NCBI GenBank assembly: GCA_001931875.2
Contig: MSJH02000578.1
Span: 62,001-126,000 of the forward strand
DNA from: Byssochlamys sp. IMV 00236
Taxonomy: Eukaryota > Ascomycota > Eurotiomycetes > Eurotiales > Thermoascaceae
Direction: 5' to 3'
DNA length: 64,000 nucleotides
The notes under the pieces: model-generated
Told to the model about the DNA's origin: nothing
The model's database searches: none
Seen by the model: the letters and a program-made list of their open reading frames with translations, nothing else
Part shown: positions 36,971 to 47,572 of the stretch, one piece after another
Numbering within the stretch: position 1 is the stretch's first letter
How the letters are laid out: each line of letters begins with the position of its first letter
Position numbers and translations under genes: made by a program

Positions 36971-37738
36971 TGTCAAAGTTTCAGATGGTGTTAGAGAAAC
37001 GGTACTGCAGAGGTAAGGTTGAGGTGTTAGGAGAAGACAGTTGGTCGGTGAGGAAATAACACAATCCTGGGGCGGAAGGAATCATAATATAATATCGAGT
37101 TGCCTGCGGAGGTCCAGACAAGGGCTGCTGAGCGGGGCTGTCAATCTGGGAGCCCGGCTTTGGTGCCCTCCGTTGCTTCGAATCCTCTTTGTTCTCCTGT
37201 CTTTGTTCTTTTGTGTCACCATCCGTTCTATGCTTGGTGCTGGTTGTTGCCGATTTATCTTGCCAGGTGGAGACCAGCAGGGTCATACGGAACATCCTCT
37301 TCTGAGAAGCAAGAAAAAAAGAAGCCTTCTTGATTCTGCCCTCTATGCAGGATGCATTCGGAGTTTTTCCATCGCCTTTGTTGAGGACACCCAGCTTTTC
37401 GTCGAGGGACTATCACTGCCCATGAGGGCATCAACTTCTCCCTGTAGCAATGAACAGTTTAACTCGGACTTATCAATCAACTACTGTGCTATCGAGTCTT
37501 TCCTCGTAAGAGTGTTATCCCATGTTATGATAATACATACAGTTTGTGGTCGTATGCTGAACTAAGCTTCGGCTAGTACTTGTATCGGCGGAGACAGAAG
37601 ACAAAAGATACATATGGTAGGTCAAGTAACTAACTACCTAGAAGGCTAACTAACCGGGAGTTCTACCCAAGAAATACGCCGTTAACTTTTCCTTGGGTGA
37701 TTTCAAATCAAGACCGATCTACTAGTTAAGCATTGTCG
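36971..37738. other. Upstream region of the ankyrin gene
   Basis: 768 nt between two minus-strand genes. A 174-codon plus-strand frame (37041-37565) crosses it but starts in the leader of the ankyrin gene and has no domain. I read the stretch as promoter and 3' sequence. Confidence 0.4.
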
Positions 37739-39220
37739 TCAAACGTTGGATGGGTCTTGGCACCTTCCATCGCGCCAGTTACACTGGGATAGATATAAAG
37801 CTGCATGCAGTTATTTGATCAGCAGTGTATAATCTCATTTTGAATCTGGAATTTTATCCCCAGGTACGTACCGCCGTTCAAGAAAGCAAAAGTATCTAAG
37901 GGAGTATTGATTAGAGCCGAAGGTCTATACTCTATATAGCTTTGGACTTACCAGAGTTCGTCAGTGCTTTGTGCTGAGTTCTCGGGTCCTGAGCCAGCTG
38001 ATAGATGTTCTCGAAGCCATAGGCTCCCTGCCCGGTATAGCCAAGTGCTGGGTCGTCTAATGTTACCTCGTCCTCTTTGAAACCATTACATATGATGATC
38101 AGCATAAGTTACCAATTTTCTGGCGGATACGGGCATCCCTGCTGCAGTTCTGAATGTAGAACAAGAAAGTGGTCTTACCCATCACCCATTGTGCGAATAA
38201 TGATTCACTGTGTGTGAACTCATGGATGAGAGTGAACTCCGGCGTTTTTATATCAATGTTCTGCAGATAAAGGCCCAACATTTGACTGACATGTAGACCC
38301 TTATAATCATCAATATGTTCTGTCCAGCGAGGCCAGGCCCTAGCGCAGATGGTAAAAACATCCGTTATACGGTTGCGTGTTGTTACCATTAAAGCTTGCC
38401 AATTTGGATTTGCATCACATTTCCCAGCCTCTGCTGTTTGAATGCCAGGTACCACGGCGCTCTTATAAATATCTGAACAGAGTGAAGGAAGGGCTTAGCA
38501 CGTTGCAAAATTCTTGGAAGGGGATTGTATCTGGGGAACATACATTTCTGTCTGCCGTATTCATCCTTAGCTAGAGCCCCAGTATTGGTTAATGCTGGCA
38601 GACCATTTGATACCAAATGGTCGTCATTGCAGAAGATACTAATACTAAATGTATCTTCATACATGGCCCTATACAATTCTCTCGCATACCCTGAATAAAG
38701 AAACAAGTTATAGAGCAACTCCATTAGAAAATTGCCGCAATCTTGGAATATAATCAATGACAACTCACACAAGACTCTCTCAATTTTAGGGCGAACCGTC
38801 GCGATACTCTGCTGGTCTGTCTCATCAAATATTCCGTACAAGGCCATGAATATATCCAGTTTTGCCCTATCACCGGGAGAAAGATGTCTTCTCTGTGTAC
38901 CGAGGTTATCCCGAACGGTTTGAATGCTATCTATGGTGTTGATGAGCTAGGAAAGGTTCCCCGGGCAAGTCAGCTTCACGGAAAATTTCAAATAGAACAG
39001 ACGCGAGGAAAAGGGAAAAAAAGAAAAAAAAATCACAAACCATGGTTTCTGCGGTATCGACTGCCCTCTGAATATCAAGCAAGTGCCCATGGCAACTCAC
39101 CGCATCGTATAGAAGCTTTGTCCTCGTCCGTTGTGCAAGTGCAATAGGCCAAAGGTGGATAAATGACATGACCCAAAAAAGGTTCCATAGAATGATAATT
39201 CCCTTATATTTGGAGACCAT
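37739..39220 (-). CDS. Secreted HExxH metallopeptidase-like protein, aspzincin (M35)-like
   Basis: Eight exons: 39220-39101, 39067-39041, 38946-38769, 38690-38544, 38472-38179, 38074-37952, 37895-37872 and 37800-37739, giving 324 residues with all phases matching. A signal peptide (about residues 1-30, hydrophobic LWNLFWVMSFIHLWPIALA) is followed by a helical region. The zinc-binding signature sits in LIHEFTHSESLFAQ (H241, E242, H245). Downstream GAYGFENIYQLAQ and NSDTFAFLNGALYLSQC resemble the YGxxxxxxLA and N-AD-YA-YxxAIYL segments of aspzincins. The usual third ligand Asp in GTxxxxxYG is not in its standard place; an acidic stretch TLDDPALGY lies nearby. It may be a divergent endopeptidase or a catalytically altered relative. 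It is divergent from the chitinase gene across 910 nt. Function in the cell wall or in attack on other organisms is inference. Confidence 0.75.
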
Positions 39221-40130
39221 CGTGCAAAGTCTATAGCTCGATAAATTTTGGAAGACACAAATGTGGAAGAGGCAACACAGAAGAACGAGGATGACATGAG
39301 AATTCAACGCAATCTACATATTAGGAATATATGGCATAATATATGAAAAAAGCATGGAACCGATGACTAAATCCGTCATGATCGATGCGCTGAGACATAC
39401 AAAGAGCCTGAGCACTGCCTCCACCACCATGTAAGCGCATTTCCCTAATGAAGACTGACTCCGTAGATCTATATAGAGGTTTAACAAGGTGGCTGATGCT
39501 GATTATTCTGTGCCCTTTGTGCAGATTACCAGCGTAATTTCCTCACATCAATGACAAAGCAGTTACCCGGCGACAAAATACTATCCAGGGATACTCTGTT
39601 ATACATAGTACGCGGTTAGTTGTAGGTCACACCTATTTGTATGCTTGCACGAGGGGAGTCGAGAATTGATTGGAGGAAGCTGGTAGACCGTATCTTTATT
39701 TCCGTAGATCTCACTCTTATTCTTCCCTCTCCAGTTCTGGATATTTAATTAACTGGTGCCACCGAGCGAGTCTCTTCCCTCGTCCTGAATTTGGACACAC
39801 AAGGCATTTCTTACTCGTATATCTCATTGCAGCTCTGAAATTCGATCGGGAATGATGGCTTTCTCTCTCATACACTAGTTATCGCTTGCCAGGAAACGTC
39901 TGATGTTACTGCTTCTCCCTTTTTGAGCTGATGAGAATACCGGCTGAGAAGATCAAAGACGACAGATCATACTACCGTGATAACTCTCTTCGCACGGGAC
40001 CGCCCACACAAGAAGCAAGTCGCAAAGGAGGGGAATATACTGCTGGGGACTGAATCTTCACCAGTTCATGCTAGCAGATACATCGGATCGTCATTTTCTT
40101 GTTCCAAGTCTATTGCATATATAGAGCAAG
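39221..40130. promoter_or_regulatory. Divergent promoter region of the peptidase-like gene and the chitinase gene
   Basis: 910 nt between two start codons facing away. AT-rich; a CATATATAGAG stretch at 40117-40127 lies very close to the chitinase ATG, and a near copy of the dispersed 9-mer (ACTCCGTA) lies at about 39458. Shared regulation is inferred from the layout only. Confidence 0.45.
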
Positions 40131-43100
40131 ATGAAAAGACACCTACTTGGAGGGCTCTTTCTGGGTTCTTTGGGGGTAATATCACTCTGCGCACAAAATG
40201 GTGGCAGTGGCACCTGTTCCTCGAAATCAAAGTGCGTTAGTGGTTGTTGTAGCACCAGTGGCTACTGTGGGTTTGGCCCGGATTTCTGCGGCGATGGTGT
40301 ATGCGTGTCGACTTGCAATGCAGTGGCGGAATGTGGGCGTACGTATCACTCTCCCAAATTGAATGCATAGTATAGATGTAGTATTGACTCAACATAGCAT
40401 ATGCGGCTGTCGCAAACACGACCTGCCCTTTGAACGTCTGCTGCTCAAAATATGGGTAAGGAATACATTCAGATTTTTCCGATGATCATTGGAGATGCTA
40501 ATTCTCTGATATTTGGCAGATTTTGTGGTACGAGTGAAGACTTTTGTGGTGGCGGATGCCAGAGCAACTGCGAGCCTGTGCCTGAGCCGTATGTCATCTT
40601 AACTTCTACGACTTGGTAATGCAGTACTAATAGTAACATTCAGTTCCTGCTCTGGGGAATCAAGCAGTGCCGTGTATATCGGTTACTATGAAGCTTGGAA
40701 TTACCAGCACCTGTGCGATAAGTTACTTCCATCGGACATCGACGTTAGGCCATGGACGGTAAGCATGATTCCTATTTACTGCTACCCGCATCATCAAGCT
40801 GACGAGAAAATAGCACTTGTACTACGCGTTTGCTGGCATCGACAGTAAAACATTTGAGATCAAAACGATGTATCCCAATGATGAGAAAAATATGGCTGAT
40901 TTTGTAGCGCTGAAAAAGAAAAAGTCCACTCTCAAGACCTATATCTCCGTAGGCGGGTGGGATCTCGGAGGACAGATCTTCTCTGATATGGTTCGTTCTT
41001 CCGGTAACCGTTCTAAATTCATCAAATCAGCCATTAGCTTTATGAAAAAGCATGGGTTTGATGGAATTGACATCGACTGGGAATATCCTGCTGCATCTGA
41101 TCGTGGTGAGTGACAGTCTACCTTCTACGATTATGTTTTGATGTTGACCTGGAGACTTGTGGTGTTAGGCGGCAATAGCGCGGACACGAAAAACTATGTT
41201 TCCTTCCTCAAAGAACTCAAGGAAGCGTGTGGTAAAACATATGGCATTACAGCCACGCTACCATCTTCCTACTGTGAGTGAATAGGGAGACCCCATGTTG
41301 AAAATGGCTCACAAGAGATAGGGTACCTTCAGGGCTTCGATGTTACTTCCATGGCCGACTACGTGGATTATTTCAACTTTATGTCCTATGATATCCATGG
41401 CACGTGGGATGGAGATAGCAAATACACGTCTTCCGTGGTCAACCCGCATACGAATCTTACAGGTAAGCCTTCTTCATCGAATCTTGTGCGTGCGTAACAA
41501 ACTGATTTGGTTTCTAGAAATCACCCAAGGCCTGGACTTACTATGGAGAAGCAAGATTGATCCTAGAAAGGTTCTCTTGGGGCTAGGCTTATACGGTCGT
41601 TCTTTTACGCTGAACAATACCAACTGCAACACTCCTGGATGCCCTTTTGATAAGTCTGCATACGGCGCTGGCGGAGGTGCGCCTGGGCAGTGTACTCAGA
41701 CCAGTGGGATACTCTCCGACTATGAAATAAACCGCATTCTGGAGGATTATGAACCTGCCATTAAATATGACGAAACAGCGGGCGTGAACTGGATTACCTG
41801 GAATGACAACCAGTGGTATGCATATTTGCATTCCCTGTTTTTCCTAATCGCGTTTCTAACACTTCTTGTATAGGGTGTCATTTGATAATGCAAAGACGCT
41901 AAATCAAAAGGCGGACTTTGCCAATGGTAAATGTCTTGGTGGACTCTTCAGCTGGGCATTGGATCTAGGTGGCCCCGGATCATTGGGGAATCCCAACGAC
42001 TTGGATTCTGTCGATACATCAATGGATGGGGCCAACCCCGAAGGAGGCAGTGATGGGACCGGTGATTTCCTTGTGGGCCAGGAAATCTTTGGTCCCCACG
42101 ATAACACTGTCACCGGTATTGGCCCTATAAACGTGATCTTTCCCCCGAGTACTCTGAAGAGTCCTACGACTCTCCACCCGGGACCATTTATCACTCCCTT
42201 GGAAATTGCTTTCCCTAAGACCACAACAATTACTACAGATGGGTCTGTCACAGTCACGACTACGATCACGCGCATAATTGAGACAACCACAATTCCGCTC
42301 TCCCCGATTACTGTAGGGGTTATTCTATGGTGGAACTGGAATATCACAACCCACAACCAGACTGGCGGGTCGACAGTCCTATTCCCTAGCATTGAAATTG
42401 GACCAATTGTGATTTCGGACGACTTCCAGGCTCTGAACATCAGCACAGCCTCTCATACCACCACGTCTAACCGGACAATTCTCGTTCCTCCGTGGCCGTG
42501 GTCCACCACGCCGTTGTCAACGACCGTTCCCGTTGGACCAACGGTACATTTTACTCAAGGTTCACCTCCCGGTCCTAAATGCACGGCAGGATGTGGTAAG
42601 AAATGTACTACATTTTGCGACAGCCCTTGCATGAACGACTGCGATGTGGGTGGCGGTAAATCAAGTGGCTTTGCTGACCCTTCAGACCCTGATCCGCCCC
42701 ATAACCACAAATGTGGCGGGCCTGACTGTAAGAATGGCAAATGTACCGGTCCATTATGTGCCAGTTTTGGATGCACTGGCACCGATTGTAACCAAGACAC
42801 AGGCGCGTGTCTTGGGAAACGTTGCGAAGAGACAGGTTGCATAGGAGATGGCTGCAAGAAGGGATCTTGTCATTCAAAGTCCTGTCGGAAGGTGGGATGC
42901 TCTGGCCGTGACTGTTCCCCTAATGGAAGCTGTTTTGGATTGAGCTGTATCTCCATAGGATGCATCGGTGTCCTCTGCAACAAGGCCGATGGGACATGCA
43001 GTGGACCTGATTGCCATAAAGTCTCGTGCTCTGGACCCAACTGCCAAAACGGATTGTGCAAAGGGAAAGGCTGTACAAACGGGGACAGAGAATGTCAAGA

Positions 43101-44121
43101 AGAGGAAGTCGGTATCTGTACTGAATTCGTATATAGCGCTCCGGATACTGTCAGGTCGACGTCTACCACCAAGACTTCTACCAGTTGCGATACGATCACG
43201 GCCTGCTCTGTCACGGCCACCACTACTACCACAACTATCACGGACGATCCACACGCTTCTGACCCATTCGTAGCTTACATGGAGGACACAAACACGGCTC
43301 TCATGGCTTCAGTGGCGAGTCAAATCGATGCCGCTTTCAGATCGGCGGAAGCTTCATGGACTACAACAACAACCAGTAGCACCTCGAAGACCACAAGCTC
43401 GGAAACCACGAGCTCGGAAACCTCAACATCAACTGGGCCTTCTGCTACCTCGTTAAGTAATACATCACCGGAAGAGGTCAGCTATACGTGCTCCGGTATG
43501 TCCGGAGAGTGCAAGATATTCTTGCATCTCCGCCAATTCTGCGATGAAGCCAAGAGCTATATAAGAGGGACCGAAGTATACGGGTAGGTACAACACGGCT
43601 TTTTATTTCCCCAGCTGTTATCCCCTGCTTTATCGTGGCATTCTCCCTAAAAGCGTTGCATGATGCTAATGGTCCTTGAAATGAAATAGAACAACCAAGG
43701 ACAATAGCAATACGGGGGAATGCTATACCGACGGGAAGAACGCAGGCTTTGGCTGTGGAGTCTTCGTGAGTGGTGACGGCTGCCAATTACTAGGCACTAC
43801 GATGCAAGCGTGAGTCTATCTATTCAGTCTGTTACCGTAGCCATGACATTCATTCGATACTAATCAATGAGACGCAGTGCCTATGATCACCTCATGGATA
43901 AGACTGGAGGAAACTGTGGCAAATGTGGCCAAGTTACCTTCTCAAACGGATGTAAGATGCGAGTCGACTATGTTAGTGGCTGCCAAACGGAGAACAATGG
44001 CCCAGCGCAGTTCGTCCCATCAAATGACAGCAGTGCGACTACGGCCATGAGCCCTGCCACTCTAGCTTTCTCCCAGTCCTCGTTGGCAAAGATTCCCTGG
44101 TCAGTGGCTACATCAGGGTAG
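40131..44121 (+). CDS. Large GH18 chitinase, subgroup C (killer-toxin-like), with chitin-binding domains and Cys-rich tail
   Basis: Eleven exons: 40131-40338, 40398-40455, 40520-40588, 40644-40758, 40814-41105, 41169-41273, 41322-41462, 41518-41815, 41874-43583, 43690-43809 and 43878-44121, giving 1119 residues. A signal peptide (to about Ala21) precedes two hevein-like chitin-binding (CBM18) units, CCSTSGYCGFGPDFCG and CCSKYGFCGTSEDFCGGGC. The GH18 barrel includes YIGYYEAWN, the catalytic motif DGIDIDWE (D233-E240, acid E240), MSYDIHGTWDG and the closing WALDLGG. A Thr/Ser/Pro-rich linker, five Cys repeats (about 710-830), a second Thr/Ser stretch and a Cys-containing domain (YTCSGMSGECKIF, GECYTDGKNAGFGCG) follow. 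Subgroup C chitinases resemble the alpha/beta subunit of yeast killer toxins and have been linked to attack on, or fusion with, other hyphae. No LysM domain is seen. An alternative last intron (44118-44180) would extend the protein to 44277. Confidence 0.9.
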
Positions 44122-44731
44122 TTTCGAACTACGCAGACTAATATGGCATTTCTCGTTCGTTTATACATTACCGTGAACAGATTTACCCTCATCTTCGCTG
44201 CTCTTGCAGGAACTGGGGCCTTGGGAACCCCAGCTTTGACTCCCACCATTGGAGGATTCTGCCACGTAGAATGGTGAAGAGATGATAGTTATAGATCCTA
44301 GTACATAAGTTAGTTTACCTCACATAGAAACAGTGATGGAGTGATAGGGGCTGGGAAAGCCATGCTGCATAGAAACCCCTTTTTTTCCCTTTTCTTTTTG
44401 ATTTTTCTTTCTATTATGTAGATGACTATTCCTCTTTATCCCAAGCCAGTTCCTATATCGAATATTGTTCGAGGACCGACTTAATAACAGAAATTGTTTC
44501 ACTCCTCATATCCCACAGGACGTTGGCCACTTGCTTGGTATATTGCAAGGCGTTCTCTTTGTCCCTATTTCTTTTCTAACCAAGTCTAGCTTATGTACAT
44601 ACAAAGATCACCCCCATTGTCTGAAGTCTCAGGATAACTATAAATAACACTTCACACCCGACCAATTCTCTGAGACCTTTCGTGTCTTTATTCCTTTCCC
44701 TGGTCTATCCTCTGCAGTCTACCCTTCCACG
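44122..44731 (+). promoter_or_regulatory. Intergenic region with TATA box of the glutamic peptidase gene
   Basis: TATAAATA at 44639-44646 lies 86-93 nt before the peptidase ATG, a normal TATA position in filamentous fungi, and pyrimidine-rich sequence follows it up to the ATG. The left part is the chitinase 3' region or, under the alternative splice model, its last exon (44181-44277). Confidence 0.55.
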
Positions 44732-45604
44732 ATGAAACTTCTGCCAGTTCCCGCACTCGATGCAATGGTAATGACCATGGTCGTGCTACTGAGCCTCTCT
44801 GCCCAAGTCCAAGCCGATCCTAACCAGCGTCTCCCTAAACGAATGGGGACCCATCACCTTTCTCTCTCCCATAAATCTCTCCCCATCGTGCCCGCTTTTC
44901 CAGGTCCAGAGGCCCAGAACCCGAGCAGCATCGCCGGCGACCACAGAGACACAATCTACAGCCACAATTGGGCCGGTGTCGCACTTCTCAGCTCTGCCCT
45001 CCCTTCTACTCCAATTCTCACCTCCGTCGCCGCAACCATCACCGTTCCTATCCCTGCCTCCTCAGCCACGAACGTCCAGGCCGCCTCTGCCTGGGTAGGA
45101 ATCGACGGCTTCGTCAACACGGCTGCTATCCTTCAGACAGGCATTGACATAGTCGCCTTTCCAGGCGAAGAAGCCACATACAAACCTTGGTACGAATGGT
45201 ATCCCGATCCAGCCATCCATCTTGATCTTGCGATAGAGGCAGGGGACGTGATCGTTATGGCGGTCTATTCTACGTCAGCCTTGACAGGAGTGACGATTAT
45301 ACAGAATGAAAGTACTGGACAGAGCACGACGGTGACAGCCAGTGCGCCGCACTCGACGGCGACATTGACAGGCCAGTCGGTGGAGTGGATCGTGGAGGAT
45401 TATCAGAGCGGAGGGTCGAGAGTGTCGTTCTTGGATTTTGGAACGGTCAACTTTACTGGAACTGTGGCGAGGGCGATAGGAAACCAGACATTTGGGGCTG
45501 GGGGAGATGGGGCTGTAATAGTAGACATGATCATGGATAATGGCTCGATTGTTGCAGAGGCGAACATCGTTGGTTCGTCGGGGGTTGCGGTTACACATAG
45601 TTGA
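44732..45604 (+). CDS. Secreted glutamic endopeptidase (eqolisin, family G1)
   Basis: A single exon of 290 residues. A signal peptide (hydrophobic VMTMVVLLSLSAQVQA, cleavage near residue 28) and a short basic propeptide (QRLPKRMGTHHLSL) precede the beta-sandwich domain. The domain begins near IYSHNWAGVAL, includes SAWVGIDGF, and has the catalytic pair Gln in ILQTGIDI (Q135) and Glu in SVEWIVEDY (E218). KPWYEWYPDP is the conserved aromatic substrate-cleft segment. Family G1 enzymes, such as aspergilloglutamic and scytalidoglutamic peptidases, are acid proteases resistant to pepstatin. Length is close to A. niger AGP (282 residues). Optimal activity at low pH and extracellular location are family knowledge. 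The neighbouring chitinase and metallopeptidase-like genes make this a run of three secreted-protein genes. Confidence 0.93.
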   Translation: MKLLPVPALDAMVMTMVVLLSLSAQVQADPNQRLPKRMGTHHLSLSHKSLPIVPAFPGPEAQNPSSIAGDHRDTIYSHNWAGVALLSSALPSTPILTSVAATITVPIPASSATNVQAASAWVGIDGFVNTAAILQTGIDIVAFPGEEATYKPWYEWYPDPAIHLDLAIEAGDVIVMAVYSTSALTGVTIIQNESTGQSTTVTASAPHSTATLTGQSVEWIVEDYQSGGSRVSFLDFGTVNFTGTVARAIGNQTFGAGGDGAVIVDMIMDNGSIVAEANIVGSSGVAVTHS

Positions 45605-46137
45605 GAAAGCAAAGATGTCACTGTAGATGATCTGGCAGGTTCGTTGATCGACTAGGATCTAGGTAGTTTCTTTGTACTTACGCTGAGGGGATAAAAATCG
45701 GCTTACTATGTGTATACCATACAGCTCATATCGTATCTCGAGAGGCAATCGACGCCACCCGCGCCACAGACCGACCGACTCGATCTCCACGCGAGAAGCA
45801 CATCGGCCAGCTAATTTAATTTTAGCGTCAAGGCTGATCATTCTAACAATCTAACTTCTCTTTCTCCAGCCATCTCGGCATCGGCCCCGTCCCATCTGGC
45901 ATCCGACTCACGCGCGGCTCTCCAACACTCCCCCGTCCTGCGCTTTTCCCTTTGCTCTCCTCGATCCGTCGTTGTGAAAAGCTCAGCATCAACAGCTGTC
46001 TCCAGCAGCAACACCACCACCCTCGTCCCAACTCCCCCCGTCGCCTTTCTCCCGCTCAGTAGCGTCCCGTTATTGTGGTCGCGTTTCCCTGGCGAATTCA
46101 AGTCGAGCCTTTTCGTCTCTAATTTTTCCTTGCCGCC
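45605..46137. other. Intergenic region and leader of the next gene
   Basis: 533 nt. The right part is pyrimidine-rich and probably the 5' leader of the gene starting at 46138. No separate gene supported. Confidence 0.4.
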
Positions 46138-47572
46138 ATGGGTATCCCGTAAGTTGATCCGTTCCGCTTCGCTTTGTATGGCGCTTGCTCGTGTGTTCGC
46201 GTCGCCTCAGCGCCAGACGATAGATATGCCACGCGCCGTGACAGGATCCCAACGCTGACCGCCATGCAGGATGTATCGCGAACCCTCGCCCTCAGAGGCC
46301 AGAGCCTGCGGGAAAGGCGACCCCTCCGCGACCGCACGCTCTGCGATCCGGAGACAAGCCACCACCCGTCGCTCATCGCGCAGCAGCATTCGTCCGTTGA
46401 GCGGTGCAACCTTTCGCTCGAATCTACCCCGTCAGTTGAGCGAAGAGATCAATCGTGAAATCGAGCGCCGTCACACGCGATCGCCAGCGTTGGGCCTAAC
46501 CCAGGGTGAAGACGCTCTCCTCGAACTCACGGGCGGCTCAATCGTGTCGGATTCCACAAGACGGGAGGCAGGTCAGAGGATTCTGAGAGACGCGCTACGC
46601 CACGGCCATCCCGGACGACGTCTGCGGATCCCTCGAGAGTCGACGCTACGCTTCGAGGTCCCCAGTCCGCTCTGGGCCATGGGTGAACTCTCGAACCGTT
46701 CCCCATCGGGAGAAGAGTCTGCAAATACTCGCAATTCGGAGCACCCCCCGTTTACCCCACGGTTCGCTCCTGCTTTTGCGTATCACAGCACAATCTCATC
46801 CCAGCCACATCCAGATATATCGGCTCTGTTGCACGCCCCAGGACTGGGTGGATCTGACGATTCGGCTGCCAGTATGCCGTTGTTGCGCCGGGTCGGCCAC
46901 CGCTCTGTGAATGGAGCAAACTCACAGGATCCGCACCGTAGGAGCATCATCGATGGCCTTGGAGATCGTGAACGCAGTTTCAGCCCGGATGACGATCAGG
47001 AGCACGATGCGTGGGAGACACTGCTGACCACCATCACGCCCGACGTACAGCTACCGAGTGCTGATTCTTCTTTCACTTCTGCTGCGGCCTCTGCTTCTAC
47101 GGGGGCGTCCAGAAACACGACAAACACTTCGACCAACTCCTCTCACACATTGCCGTCGTCTCTGGACTCCTCCGCAGCGATGCACATGATCCTGGATCCT
47201 TACCCAGAACTCCTGAACCCATGCGACTGGCCAAGCTCTGATTCTGATACTGAGGCGGAGCCAGACTTGAGCTCACGACCATCGACGACTCGCTACCGTA
47301 GGCATCGGCTGCTAGACTCGCTCCGTCGTCCTGCCGGCGTAGGCTCGACTCAAGACAGCCAGCCTCCGATTCCTGCCGTTGCCTTCTCATTCTCTCAGGA
47401 GACCGCCGACCCCGATCTGCAACAGATGCAAGCCATGCTAAACCGTCTTGTGAACAGGGAAGACATCCCAGACGATTGGTGGGCTGCAGCTGGACTGTCA
47501 CGCACCATGGGCCGCAGGCTCGGCGCTGGTGATGAGCTTCCGCGCACAGATATCCCTGATGGACCTCTCTAG
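46138..47572 (+). CDS. Uncharacterised Ser/Arg-rich protein
   Basis: Two exons: an 11-nt first coding exon 46138-46148 (ATG GGT ATC CC) and 46270-47572, giving 437 residues; the gtaagt donor and gcag acceptor join as MGIPMYREPSPSE. The single large exon alone would also start with an ATG (46271), so the first exon matters only for four residues. The sequence is mostly disordered: basic at the start (SAIRRQATTRRSSRSS), then Ser/Pro-rich with acidic patches (FSPDDDQEHDAWETLL, SDSDTEAEPD). The C-terminus contains the best-structured segment, LQQMQAMLNRLVNREDIPDD, followed by WWAAAGLSRTMGRR, which looks like a conserved short helix motif. I do not recognise a domain. A nuclear or signalling role would be a guess. 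Codon use and the absence of stops in 1.3 kb make it a real gene. Confidence 0.75.

Noticed and set aside
37041..37565. 174-codon plus-strand frame
   Set aside because: Overlaps the leader of the ankyrin gene on the other strand; no domain or convincing signal.
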